DNA from: Saururus chinensis
Taxonomy: Eukaryota; Streptophyta; Magnoliopsida; Piperales; Saururaceae
Length of the DNA stretch: 64,000 nucleotides
Assembly: GCA_035235625.1 (NCBI GenBank)
Contig: CP141143.1
Coordinates: 23,357,092-23,421,091, forward strand
Reading direction: 5' to 3'
The position numbers were made by a program, and so were the translations under genes. The notes below the pieces were generated by a model. It was not told the DNA's origin. It was given only the letters and a program-made list of their open reading frames with translations, and made no database searches. This document shows, piece by piece, positions 48,816 to 60,399 of this stretch. Every line of letters starts with the position of its first letter. The first letter of the stretch is position 1.

Positions 48816-50097
48816 TCGTACTCACACTCATACAGTCGTACTCATAATCGTACACATATCAACGACCACTGAAGCTCATTACAACTAATAAGCTCCAGCG
48901 TCGAAATGGAAAAGAATGCCACTGGGGCAACACCTTAACCTCCGGGGAGTGACTAGACGCCATGGACTTTTTCGAAGGTAAGGCACACCAATGCTCATGG
49001 GGCACTGGATCAAACAGGTAAGAGTAGATCCATGATACTACTTACCTGAGCGCGCAAACATAAACACCCACACATAAGGGGTCATAGAATTGCCCACCAT
49101 AATGGGTCTTATAGTGCCATTGCCACTCTTGGGCAGAAAACATACAGTGCCACTTGGGCAGAAACGTACAGTGCCACTCTTGGGTGGAATCATACAACGC
49201 TCTCAACAGAGCATCAAATGTCTGGGCTTCACACAGCACACAGACAAAGTCAGAAACGTACATCGCTCTCAACAGAGCATCAAACGTCTGGGCTGATATA
49301 GCACGCAGACCAAATCAGAAACGTCGCTCTCAACAGAGCATCAGACGTTTGGTGCCCTATACAGCACACAAACAACATCCCGCATGATAAACACTATGGC
49401 AAAACATGATAAATGCTCGGCCGACTCATTAGCAGCCAGCTCAAACACGGAACTTAATCCGTCGAACCTTTAAGTCTCAAACTCACAACGCTATCATTAG
49501 TTGTGCTTATAATTCAAGTTTGAATTAAGTACATTATGTGGTACAATTATGCTACACAAACTCATAGTCCTCGACTGGTCAAACTGAAGCTGAGCCCGAT
49601 CAAAACCCCAGTTCGTCAAGGCAGCAGACTTCACTTACCCGTCCACATCATGGACAAAACTCATCGTACATCAAACCCTTACAGTCTTACATACTTCGCC
49701 ATCCATCTTATGGCCAAATCCTCTTACACTGATATCCTCAAATAACGCTCCTCAGAGCCAACCCAGTTGTCGCCCTCTTACTTATATCTCACTTATTATT
49801 ATACTTACTTTTCACTTCATAATCTGTACGTTATGCTTGTACAATTATGAATACTCTTACTGTCTGACAATCGCCCAACATACAATCCACCCCAAACTGA
49901 TCCATTCTAATCCTTGCCCGTCATACTCATATCCTCTGTCATACGCTTACACAACCGTATCCAAATTCAGACAAAGCCTCTGTTACCTCTTACTGTCCAT
50001 CGCCCATACCTCTGCCCACATAGTCATCATACATACGTATGTCTCACACATACGAATAACACACACATACGGTCATACATACATAAATTACAAACAT

Positions 50098-50310
50098 GCA
50101 CGCTAGCCATCACTAGCACATGCACAGACATTCATACATACTCCAAACATGCACGCTAGCCATCACTAGCACATGCATACACACGTCAAACATACACGCT
50201 AGCCATCACAAGCACATGCACATACATTCATACATACTCCAAACATGCACGCTAGCCATCACTAGCACATGCATAACACATACGTAGCATACTGACATAT
50301 TTGCTAGCCA
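50098..50310 (+). repeat. ~45-55-bp tandem array (CACGCTAGCCATCACTAGCA) in family B copy 2
   Basis: Five units of CACGCTAGCCATCACTAGCA + CATGCA and a variable spacer. Homologous to 33315-33600 in copy 1, but with different spacers and a shorter period, so the array has been rebuilt while its core motif is conserved. Confidence 0.8.
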
Positions 50311-52377
50311 TCGCTAGCGCATACATAATCCACATCCATAAAACGTGCATACATCTCATGCATATCAATCATACCATACAATCATGCTGACACGCACATC
50401 ATGCAATCAGATCATTACTTAACATCTAAGCATGAAATCATACAATCCTAGCATGTTGCTACTCATTCAAAGCATACTTCATGAATTTACGAGTTCAAAG
50501 CTCCCCTACCTCGTAATCATGACGTTCGATGGCGAGCACACGACGGTGGAGGTGGCGGCGGAGTTGGCGGTCAAAACCTTTGCTTGGCTGAGAGAGCTGC
50601 TGTCCCGAGGATTTTAGGATGCGCCGAAACTAGTCACGGCCAAACAGGGTGTCAGAAATCAATGCGGTAAAAATCTGTGATCTACGGCGGCATACTAGGG
50701 CGGCCGGGAGAAATATCGTGCCAACATATGTGGCAGTGCGACCATAGGTCTATGGTGTACTCACTGAAGGTTGGCCGGTGGCTAAGACGTGCTCAGCCGG
50801 CCACAAAACGTCAAAATCGGCCGTGGACAGCACCCAACGGCGACGATTTCGGTCAACAGAGGCCCACATATGGGCGGAGAGCGTGGGGCAACACTCGAGA
50901 ATCAAAGGAGAGGTGGAGGACAGCTCTGTGTCAACTCCAATCGGTGGCAAAGCCATCCGATGATCGGGCGGCGCCTAAGCCCAAAAGCACACGCGTGGCC
51001 ACATGCACACGCAACCCAAAGGGCGGGGGAGAGGGCTGAAATGAGGCGACTCAAGGCCCACAAAAGCCAATAGGGCTAAGGCCCTAGCGGTGGCCAATCT
51101 AAGTGGCGACATTACTGATCGCCACCCACAACCAATACCCATGGTGCGGGCGGCTGTGCATCTCGCACGACAGAGAGCAAGGGGAGGGTCACGGTCGAGC
51201 AAAGGCTATGAGGCCATCACTGGCCAAGGCCTGAGCAGGTGAACTCGTCCACCTTCTGTCAAGGTAAGACATATAAACTCTTGCCCGAGGCCGTTCGGTA
51301 CCGACGGCGTAAAATAGGCAAGAGGGGTCAACGGGCAAACGTGCCGGTAAGGCGGAACTAGCTACAGCTACGGGCTGCAAGGCTGAACAAGGCCCGGAGG
51401 GGTGGCCCATTGGCATCACCGGGCTGGGGCGGAGCCGAACTAAGGTCCGCTAAAACAAATCCGGCGTCCAACTGATAACGTCAGTCACAATGTCCAAAAT
51501 GGACGTAGACCAAATATAGGGGACGACCGGGGAAAACCCAAAAGGGCGGAGCGGCCATGGGGGTGGCTGAGCTGGCTGGGGGTCGGCCTTGCGGTCACTG
51601 GACCGCGGCTGGCCGGACGGAGGCCGAGCGGAGCCGTCTTCGGCCAAAGGCAACAATTCCCGGCACCGGTAGTCCCAAACACACTGACCAAACGAAACAA
51701 AGGCTCGGAAGGTCTGGTCGGAGGGAAGATGGAGGACGGAGGCGAAATCGGCCAAGGAGGGGTGGCTCAATCACTTCGTCGGACCAAGGCCGGGCCAGAC
51801 GGAGCACAGCCGGCCGTGGCTCGCCGGCGGCGGCCCCCAATTCGTCCAAACAGTTCGCCGGCGGAAAAATAGGGCAGTGAGAGAAAGGAAGCGGGACGGC
51901 GGAGCAGAGACCGTCCGGGGTCGGGGGGAGTGTCCTCCCGCCGTCGCCAGCCCATGATGGAGCCGTGGGCGGCCGGCCGGCCCACGGCGGCGGCGGAATC
52001 AAAAAAGACAGTGGGGAGAGGGCAAACCGGGGGAGGAGGCGACGCGGCCGTGGGCGGCCGGGGCAGTGGCCCCTCGGCGTCGCACCGCCAGGGCGGAGCT
52101 TGTGCCAGTGTCCTGCGGCCTGCCAGCGGCCGGTGGCGGCCGGGCACAAGGAACAGGCGCAAAAATGGGGGCAGTGCACTATTCACCTTCCGGGTTCTGG
52201 ATCGGGCAATCCCGACCCGATCCACATTTTTTCCTTTTTATTATTTTTTTTCTTTTTCCAAACGTATCCCCAACGCGCGCTAACCCACTAGTTACGCGTC
52301 GAACCTCCAAAATTTGCGCCGTAAGCGCGCAGCGAGGCCCATGTCCCGCAACTAAGCCCCACACCCGACTCTATGGG

Positions 52378-52385
52378 TATAAATA
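52378..52385 (+). promoter_or_regulatory. TATA box near the 3' end of family B copy 2
   Basis: GGGTATAAATATGGGG contains TATAAATA at 52378-52385, 113 bp before the element's end. Read as a U3/R boundary, U3 would be about 4.7 kb and R-U5 only about 0.1 kb. Confidence 0.5.
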
Positions 52386-54601
52386 TGGGGGAAATACACA
52401 AATGCACATACGCTGAAACGTCACATTTTCCTGCCAAAAATGGCCAAAAAAATAGCAGGAAAAACCCAAAAAATCGTAGAAAAATCAGGGACATTACATC
52501 ACAACCCTAAAGAGGGCATTTTAGTTATTATCTTGATTAGGTGTTCTCCCCACCATCCAACAACAACCAAAATCTCTTGATTACTTTTTATTAACCTTAA
52601 GTTACTGATATATCTTAACATAGCAATAATAAATGCAAGCATCAGAATAATCAACATATATAATATGCAGTCACACAAGTGCATAAATAATAAATGGAGG
52701 CTCGTTGTACTCATTTGCAGAGTTAGGGCTCAGTGAATCTAAGCCCGAGAGTGTAAACAAATCTAACGCATCATACGAATTATGTATAAAATACTCTAGT
52801 TGATCGATGTATTCAGTTACAGACACGTGTAATTCACTGCCAAACCCTAAGAATTAGGGTTCTACCCCTTATTTCCCATGACATTGTGACCTATCAAGGT
52901 CTTTGTGTCACTTGCTGGTCACACCCCTTCCTTTTGAAGTCATTTAACATCACTATAGTATACCTTAACGCTTGGTTGTCAGGTTATTAGTTTCGACAAA
53001 CAGAGTACATTGCCCCTAAGGGTAATATGGTAATTTTACCATCTAGGGTATGTTACCCTCCCTTGGGTCATTCTGGTCATCTCACTACCCATTTATTTAT
53101 TTTAAGGCATTATCCTCTCAGAAGGCTCCACTATCAAATTGACCCGTGCTTCCATTCACACGAATGTGGGCAGGTCCACTTAAAGGGGTATTTCTATCAT
53201 TTAGTTTAAGACGTTATTGACATCCAATGGGTCCTAAATTGAACTCAATGGTACTAATGGACTTTATGGACTGTGTAATTTTCCTGACGTGTGACGGGGT
53301 CGTGAACCCCTTGAACTGACCCATGTTTATTTAACAGTTTAGGATTAACCCTAGGGGTAAAAATGTCAATTACCTACTCACTGGGATTTTTTCTCACCAA
53401 AAGATTTGTCCATTAATTAGGTTACCCATTAAATTCTCACTGAGAATTTTCCCAATTTTTGTATAAACTCATAGGCCCCTGAACCAGAGCCCCTAAGTCG
53501 GGTAAGTGGTTTTCACACGATAATTTAATAATAAGGGGTAAAAGGGTCATTTTATAGTCTATGGGATTTTCCCCCAAGCTGAACTTGGACAGAATACTCT
53601 CATGCCTCTCAAGGTGCAAAAGTAATTTTTTATAAATTTTTTGACATTTTTATCCCCATGAACCGGACCCAGTTCAACCCTTTATTTCCTTTTTTTTTCA
53701 AACAGGTGGTGGCAGTGATTCCGTTGAAGCGAGGCCTGCTGCCACTAAGTGCCCGGCGGAGGGCCAATTGGCTGATCTTTTTTTTTAAAACAGGTGGTGG
53801 CGTCGCAACGGCAGGTTGCCATGGCCGGCCAATGGACTAGGCTTGACCGGATTGGCATATTCCGGTGATTTCAGCAGCCCTAGTCCATCCTCCGGCCGCC
53901 AGCAATGCCACGCCACTGCAAGTTCCTTTTTTTTTAACAACCAGCACCCACATAGCTGTAGGTGAATCCGCCACGCAGCTCCTATTCAACCACTGTTCCG
54001 GCAACCAAAAAAATTAGATTACTATTCACATGAACAATATATACAGAAGTCAATATAAATTTCAATCAAATCAGTTAACAAATTCTCCACCAATCTCAAT
54101 TCGAAGTCTTACCTCTGAGGCCACGTTGTCATCAATCCACTGTCGCCAATGCCTCGCCGAAGTGTCGCCGGAAAATTTCTCTCCCCTTAAAAGCCCTAAT
54201 TAGCCTTATTTATACACATGGGGATTAGGGTTCCTAATCCCCCAAAGAGTTGGGCCAAACCTACCCATATAAGCCACCTTATTGGGCCCCTAAAACACAA
54301 TTTCAAAATACTAATTGATCAGACCTGTATAATAACTTAAACAGACAATTCGCGCAACAAATTTGGGTAAATGGGCCCTATACGATATGTTCAACTTCAA
54401 ACAACCGTATCTCCTCATCCGAACTCCAATTCGCGCGTTCTTGGTGGCGTTTCGAAGCTCTTTCTGTCTAATTTTCATCCATATAGGTTTTTGCCACCAA
54501 TTCCCAGTATTGAATAATTTATTCTAACAAGAAGGTCAAGGGGTCCAACACCCTAATTTCCCCATGTTCAACTTCGGGAATTTAGATTCCCAGACGTTAC
54601 A

Positions 54602-56082
54602 AAATTGTCAAAAGAAGTAGCCACAATTATTAAGTAAAAAAATAAAAAAAGAAACTCCTTGTGAAAGATGAGAGTTCCCTTGTATGACTTCTTCTTCTTT
54701 TACATAAAGCAACACTCTATTTGTCTTTCAGTCCCTCAAACTTCTTCAACTTTAAAAGGTCAAGGTTTTTGAAATTTTTGGATATTTTTGGGTAGGTGAT
54801 GGGCTTCAAAATTTCTTTTTAAAGGTTCATTTGACTTAAAGGCCACAAGCCCATCTTTATGAAAATAATGAGGTATTTATAATATTGGAGTTATATAGTT
54901 AAGTAAAATAGTAGGATATAAGTTAGTGAGGTAGTTTGTGGGTAGTGGAGAATGAGTGAATATGATGATTGATGATAATCGAATTAGTAGGAAGTGAGTT
55001 AGTGGGACATGGGGAGTGTGATAAATGTAATTTTGAAAGTAGTAGAAGAAGTTACAACATTATAAATTTAACTTCGTCTTCCCCCACTCCATCACTCTCT
55101 TTACGCATTCCTTTTTTCTATTTTTATTTTTATTTTTATTTTTTTATTTTTATTATTATTTTTTTATTTTTTTTGTTTAGATTAGATGATTACGAGCCTC
55201 ATATTTTTGACTTAATCTTTCCACTTTTTATGTAGGGCCTATGGAGTCTCCACATAATCCCGTTGCACTTTTTTTTTAACTTCGAGTTTTTGAAATTTGA
55301 CTTTTTGTATTTTAATCATTTTAGTCTTTTATGACTAAATATTTTTAATAGCAAACTTAATGTAGGGGCTACTAGTCTCACTTAGTTTTTTACTAATTTT
55401 GATTTGATGGTTATTCAACCCAATAAGTCTCACTCAGCCATTTATTTATTTTGATTTAACATTTTACTAATCTCAATTTTATGACTATTTTGACATAAAA
55501 CCCATACAGTCACACATAGCCTTTTATAATTTAAATTTTTAATTTGATAATTATTTAATATAATTATGTATGGATGATAAAGCCTCACTTAGCTAATTTA
55601 ATTTTTATAATTAACTTTAAATATAAGGAAGCTTCATAAAATCCTTATGTTTTAAAATAAAAAAGTTAGAAGTTTCAGTCCTACGTGTGTAGGATTACAT
55701 TTGATTTTTCCCTTTTCTTTTCTTTGGACTTTGTCAACTTTAAAGACTTTATTTGTTTTGAAAATTTGATCCCTTTAAAGCTAGTCAAACTTCGAAATGC
55801 TTTTGAATTTTGACTTTTTTTATAAAAAACTTATATCAACACAGCTAAATTCTATCAAAATGTATAAATGTCGCATATAAGTATGTTGATTGAATACATG
55901 TCAAAAAAATAAAAAAACCGTGACCGACTATGCTATCACATTCTGCACAAGTATATGTTTAAATGACAAGTACTACACAATTACTTAAGTATTTTAACAT
56001 AAACCACCCTTAGATCAGAGATCTTACAGCCAAGAAATATTAAAAAAGATATTAAAAGGTGAGAAAATATCATGTCAGACAG
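54602..56082. other. No gene seen; AT-rich intergenic region
   Basis: T-rich low-complexity runs (55100-55180) and no recognisable coding or repeat edge. The right end holds the 3' UTR of the RTE1-like gene. Confidence 0.6.
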
Positions 56083-57074
56083 CTACACCTGAATAAGATC
56101 ACTAAAAAAGCAAGTACCCACAAGGAACCAACCAACAAAGACTACGTAGAACAACGCCAAGCCCATCAGAAACGTCCAGCCGCCTAACTTAAGCCCTATG
56201 CACAACACAATGAAAAATGGTAAATATGTTCGTACAATTGCTGTTTTGCTCACCCACCGGCCTTTCAGAAAAATAAGTGCTGCCAAATTCACAACATTCC
56301 ACCGGCTATGACCATTGTACAACAATCTGTTCAGAGTATTTGCAACAAAAGAGTGGCAGTTGCAAGTAAAGAGATTGTAAGATCTATGCTGAAACTCTTG
56401 CGTGCTCTTCCGAACTGCATCATCCCAAGTCATTTCTTTTTCAGGCCCAACACAAGAGAAGCACTGCATGATCACCAGGTTAAAATATTTAGGTAATTGT
56501 AAATCGCAAATGTGTCACAACAAAATTCATACTGAAAACCTTAAAGTTTGTTGGTCTATACAAAAACAATCATATGCTGGATTGAAATCAAACCATGCAG
56601 ACTACCATTTTAACATCCAGTCATATCTAATTGTTGAATTTGCAACTTAATTTCTGCATAAATTCCATTTAAAATGGCCAGATTCATCCATAACTGGCCT
56701 CCTATAAGACCTCATGTTGGCGTCCCACCAGGGAAAGGATGATGAACACCGTATAAAATCTCTGTAATTTATAGAATACCTTACGAAATTGATAAAAGCT
56801 TACTTACATGATCTTCACTAATTTGGATGTATCTTGTTGGCGCTCCAAATGTAAAGTTGTCAACACAAACAAAGTTGGGACCAGCAAAATCTAAGATGAC
56901 ACCATCCTCTCTGCATATGCCCATATGGCCAATGAATGGAGCAAACCATGAAATTACAGGTAATGGAGTCCACACTACACAGAATGGAAATCGAGCCCGA
57001 GCTGGATCAATACACAAGCTGTCTGACGTTCTTTCAAGCATATGATCAGTATCAGCACCAACTGCTAGCTCCAT
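56083..57074 (-). CDS. RTE1-like DUF778 membrane protein (TMEM222 family), two coding exons
   Basis: Coding exons (minus): 57074-56808 and 56463-56083; intron 56807-56464 is GT-AG, phase 0. The protein has 215 residues. Family signatures: [19 protein letters not shown] (residues 26-44), [38 protein letters not shown], then [20 protein letters not shown] and [15 protein letters not shown] (Cys123, Cys125, His126), [16 protein letters not shown] and two C-terminal hydrophobic segments (about 170-210) ending DLIQV. Arabidopsis RTE1 is a Golgi/ER protein that promotes ETR1 receptor signalling and so represses ethylene responses; its paralogue RTH and animal TMEM222 share the domain. I favour RTE1 over RTH from the ending and the QEFQHRSYN region, not certain. 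The protein is slightly short but no conserved block is missing. Start: first ATG after the UTR intron. Confidence 0.87.
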
Positions 57075-58506
57075 CTGTTACACTTCTCCCGATCCTGTAG
57101 CTTATTGCTTAACTGCATCCCAAAACAAAGGCATTACAACCATCTGGATTACAAACTGTATAAGCAAAATAGCTATGTGCATGCATCTGGACTTATTACC
57201 AAAGGTGGAGCTAGAGATATATACACAACTTTAGTGAAGTACATCATGTATGAAATCAGTGGGTTTACCGACTTGACAGAAAAGCTTCAGCTGTTATCAG
57301 TCATAAGGCTAGGCTTGTCTAGTTCTGTAATATTCACTAATGTTTTAGAAAACACGCTAAGCATGTGCTCTTCATGTTTTTTAAGAAAAAAAGCAACGCA
57401 TAACACCTGATATATAATCCTAAGCCAACTTTAAGTGAAGAGATACTTGACGCTGTGGACATGCTTGGAATAGAAATGCGCCTATTTTTCTGGAAATGAT
57501 TAGAAATGATGTTCAAATGGAAATCATCAAAATTTTTATTTCTTGTTTAGTCAGCTTAGATGGATAATTTCTGGAAATGAAACAATATCGCTGTTTTTTT
57601 AAACATAGATGAAACATTGTCCACAATTGTGAGCAAACACAACTGACATAAACAAGATCATAATTAATAGACATATACCATCCACTTCAGCATATGTGCT
57701 AAAATCATAACTAAAGAGCAAATCACACACAACACACTTAGCAAAAAGGGAACATTCGCCATTTAAGAAATCACCCATAGGCATTATCCCACATCTTTGG
57801 ACAGATCCCAGAAATTGTTTAGCAAAATTTGAACCACAGACAATTGTTACGTACTTATATTAACTATCACAATACTGCATGCATTCTCATTCCCAACTTC
57901 CTAAAAGAAATTGAGCCACCAACACTGTGACACATCATAGGAGCTTAGTTATTAAGTGTCTGGGGATGACTAATTTCAGCATATGGGAACTTTGTTCAAG
58001 AGCAACCACCAACCAGAAATGCGTGTCAAACATCCGATTTTAGACATTTTATTGGTACCCAAGCTTTCCATTTAAGACAAATTGGACAAAATGGCGGTAA
58101 ACAAGTCTAGTCTACATCTGAGCATTGAAATACAGTTTATGATCTTCAAAACAATGTGGCTGCGGGAACCCGAGAGATGCAGGTCCAATCAAAATCCCAC
58201 CACCCTTAGTAGATGCTACAGAGCAAAACTAAAAACAAAAAAAACCGCCTTATTTACATATTCCCACAAAACCATAAGCAGGGAAGCTATGATGTACTGA
58301 TGTGTACAAAATTTGACTATTGGCTATCTGGTTCCACCTAATAATGGAGTAACACAGTGGAGGTAGAATTCGGCAACCGGTATTAAATTGGATGCTAGCG
58401 GAAGCATCTGAATTCTGAAGGCAGGAAAAAGAATCCACAATAATGTTTCTTACCGATTCGTAAAGTCCAGCCAACCTTTCGGCAAAGAGACAAAGAGAGA
58501 GAGTAC

Positions 58507-58610
58507 CTGCACTGCGATGGCGGATGGCGAAAGCGAAGGGAAGCGGCGATCGGATGCAACGGCGATTTCCGGCCTGATTTGCGGCCAAGATGCTCCGCAC
58601 CATTTAATTT
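58507..58610 (-). other. 5' UTR exon of the RTE1-like gene with an upstream ORF
   Basis: GC-rich block ending in a splice donor (CAGTGCAG|GTACTC, exon edge 58507). It lies about 30 bp downstream of a TATA box. A matching acceptor CTACAG (exon resumes 57094) puts 20 nt of leader before the main ATG. An ATG at 58603-58601 opens a frame of 32 codons in this exon, plus 5 after splicing, that stops at TAA 6 nt before the main ATG. Exon limits are predicted, not proven. Confidence 0.6.
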
Positions 58611-58637
58611 GGGAGGAAAAGAAGATAGGGGTCAAAG

Positions 58638-58645
58638 TATTTATA
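58638..58645 (-). promoter_or_regulatory. TATA box of the RTE1-like gene
   Basis: The minus strand reads GATATAAATACTT; TATAAATA at 58645-58638. Transcription should begin near 58605-58612, at the predicted 5' UTR exon. Confidence 0.65.
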
Positions 58646-58864
58646 TCGTACTGCAAGAATTACTGAATCAAGCGCTCGAGACAACACCAAGCATGTACGG
58701 AGAGGGGTGGCCACGGGACGGGCCCCTCCAGGAGGCGGGCCGAGCCGGGCCGATGGGGGTGAAGGGGCCCGGCCTGACCCTCTAGGCCCACTCTCCTTTT
58801 AAGTGTTTTTTTTAAAAAAATTAAATTTTAAAAAATATATAAATATTTATTAATTTTTTATAAA

Positions 58865-58866
<2 letters not shown>

Positions 58867-58904
<38 letters not shown>
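58867..58904 (+). repeat. (TA)19 microsatellite
   Basis: Nineteen perfect TA units, at the position of the shorter TA-rich tract in the related LTR. Confidence 0.95.
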
Positions 58905-58907
<3 letters not shown>

Positions 58908-59530
58908 CTTAACATGACCTACCTAAACAAGGGTCAACCCTCTTATGGGCTCAACTACGAGGGGTGTGTTAGGCTTTTTTAGGTTTATACATTTGAGACC
59001 ACAAGATAAGTCATCTTAAGAGAGTCCTTATGGGCCTAGTCATAGCCCATGTAGGAAAGAAAGCACAAATTATTTAGAGATGGAAAGCCTTTGGACTAGA
59101 GCTGCCAGCTCTTTGGGTTGTATGCCACTTTGTGAATTTGGACAAGCTACAGCTTAATATGCTACAAGGAGGCTAGTGTTGGTTGATCTCTCATCTCTTT
59201 CATGTGAAAGGGTTCGTGGTGATCTTGATCATATTATTGCATAAAGAGTCACTTTTATTTGTAACTTAATTAAATTGATTTTAAGTATAAAAGGCATGTT
59301 TTTTATTGGGTATTTTGAAGGCCATGTCCTAGAGGCAAAGCCCCTAAAGGTTTGCCTGTATTGTTCTTTATTAATTATTTGATTATATGATAACTATGAT
59401 TTAAATTTGAATTATAATTTATGTATCTTATCTATGACCTATGTCCCTGAAGCAATGAAAAATTTAATTTTGGCATCTCCAACTATATTCTTATTTTACT
59501 CAAAGGCTTAGTAAGCTCTAGATAGTGATT
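58867..59530 (+). mobile_element. Copia LTR remnant related to 42240-43236
   Basis: Shares in order a TA-rich tract, GGGTGTG(C/T)TAGGC, TGTGAAAGGGTTCGTGGTGATCT-like sequence, AAGCCCCTAAAGGTT (against GGCCCCTAAAGGTTAATA) and a TTTTGGCATCTCC / TTTTGCACCTA block. No internal coding region is next to it, so it is a decayed solo LTR or fragment. It begins within about 250 bp upstream of the RTE1-like TATA box. Confidence 0.5.
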
Positions 59531-59689
59531 TTTGTACATTAAAAATTTTCATCCCAATTAAGTTGACACTCGTTCACTTACCTAGCATTTGTAATTATAA
59601 TCTAAAACCTCAAATATAAAGATAAGTAAAAATTAAATTATTAACTAATCGATTGTCATGTTATGCAAATCTTCTCTTATTTCTTCTTT

Positions 59690-60300
59690 AAAGTTGGAAG
59701 CTTCTACCTTTTATTCAGCATCCAACTAATCTTTCAAGTAACTGGATGTCTCCACCTCATTAGGCATTAATTAACTACACCTATCATCCAATACCTTACC
59801 TCCTGCATCGAAAGCAAACTTTGATACTATTGTGGACATTCAAGAGGGGTTAGTAAATCACAAGCTAAAGCAGACAATACAAGATTTTGTCTTTCTATAT
59901 GTTTGCCACTTAGTTAAAATATTCATATTATTAAGTTCTTCTTCACTAAAAAGGAGTGAAAATTAATTTGTAAATAGTTAGCTAATATATTAATATTAGA
60001 ACTAAATTTTTATTTATTTTTTGAAGTAACATCCAAGACGTACTTTTATGTGGAAGAAGCATAAGAGTAGAAGAAGAAGTTGATTTATTTCTTCTTCACC
60101 CAAAGGCTATTTCATGTATATTATATAAAGAAAAAAAATTAGTTTCTACCCTAAGATCCATTATAGCACCTAAATAATAAATTACAGAGAAAAGAGAGCA
60201 ATATTTATTAAATTTGTTTCTATTTTCAATACAGGATGTGCAAATGATTCATTATTTCGATATTATTTAAATGCAAAAATTATGTCATAAAAATGGTTTA
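59690..60300 (-). pseudogene. hAT transposase, C-terminal part (broken)
   Basis: The minus strand from about 60270 reads LGAIMD-like (family: LDPRYK), later SKFAFDAGGKVLDD (family: STFSAGGRV.D..R), LMPNEVETSSYLKD and EVEASNFKEE. This is the hAT dimerisation (hATC) region with several stops. It is in the same orientation as the N-terminal part at 63173-64000 and is probably the same gene separated by inserted sequence. Confidence 0.65.
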
Positions 60301-60399
60301 GAATTGAACAAGAAGATACTAAACTCTGGATAAATCTTTAGTAATATTATAATAAATAAATAAATAATGCATCAAACAAATACTTATGGCAAAATTGGC

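Larger units (their letters stand above)
47713..52498 (+). mobile_element. Family B long LTR-like unit, copy 2, with perfect TSD TCACA
   Basis: 4786 bp, TGTAACGCCCG...GGGACATTACA, flanked by TCACA at 47708-47712 and 52499-52503. It interrupts a family A LTR, whose halves rejoin exactly. TG...CA ends plus a 5-bp duplication indicate integrase-mediated insertion, as for LTR retrotransposons, but there is no gag, pol, primer site or internal LTR pair: the start and end of the unit are not repeats of each other. Blocks in order: 5' AT-rich part, tandem arrays (48310-48810, 50098-50310), a GC-rich stretch (50500-52200), and a TATA box 113 bp before the end. Long frames in the GC-rich part (for example minus 52179-51595) are composition artefacts. 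Confidence 0.85.
46407..54601 (-). mobile_element. Family A LTR, minus strand, split by family B copy 2
   Basis: Made of 46407-47707 and 52504-54601 (about 3.4 kb after removing the insert). On the minus strand it starts TGTAACGTCTGGG at 54601 and ends CCGGGTCGTGACA at 46407. The join is consistent with 17430-17530 in the + strand copy (GAGAACACCTAATCAAGATA followed by ACTAGTTCATAGAGTG). A TATA box (TATAAATA, 54207-54214) lies about 390 bp into the LTR. The outer flanks GAAGT / AAATT do not match, so the insertion is old or the TSD has decayed. Confidence 0.82.

Noticed and set aside
51595-52179. 194-codon minus-strand frame (and overlapping frames on both strands)
   Set aside because: Lies in the GC-rich part of family B, where all six frames tend to be open; Pro/Arg/Ala-rich without domains, and not conserved as a frame in copy 1.
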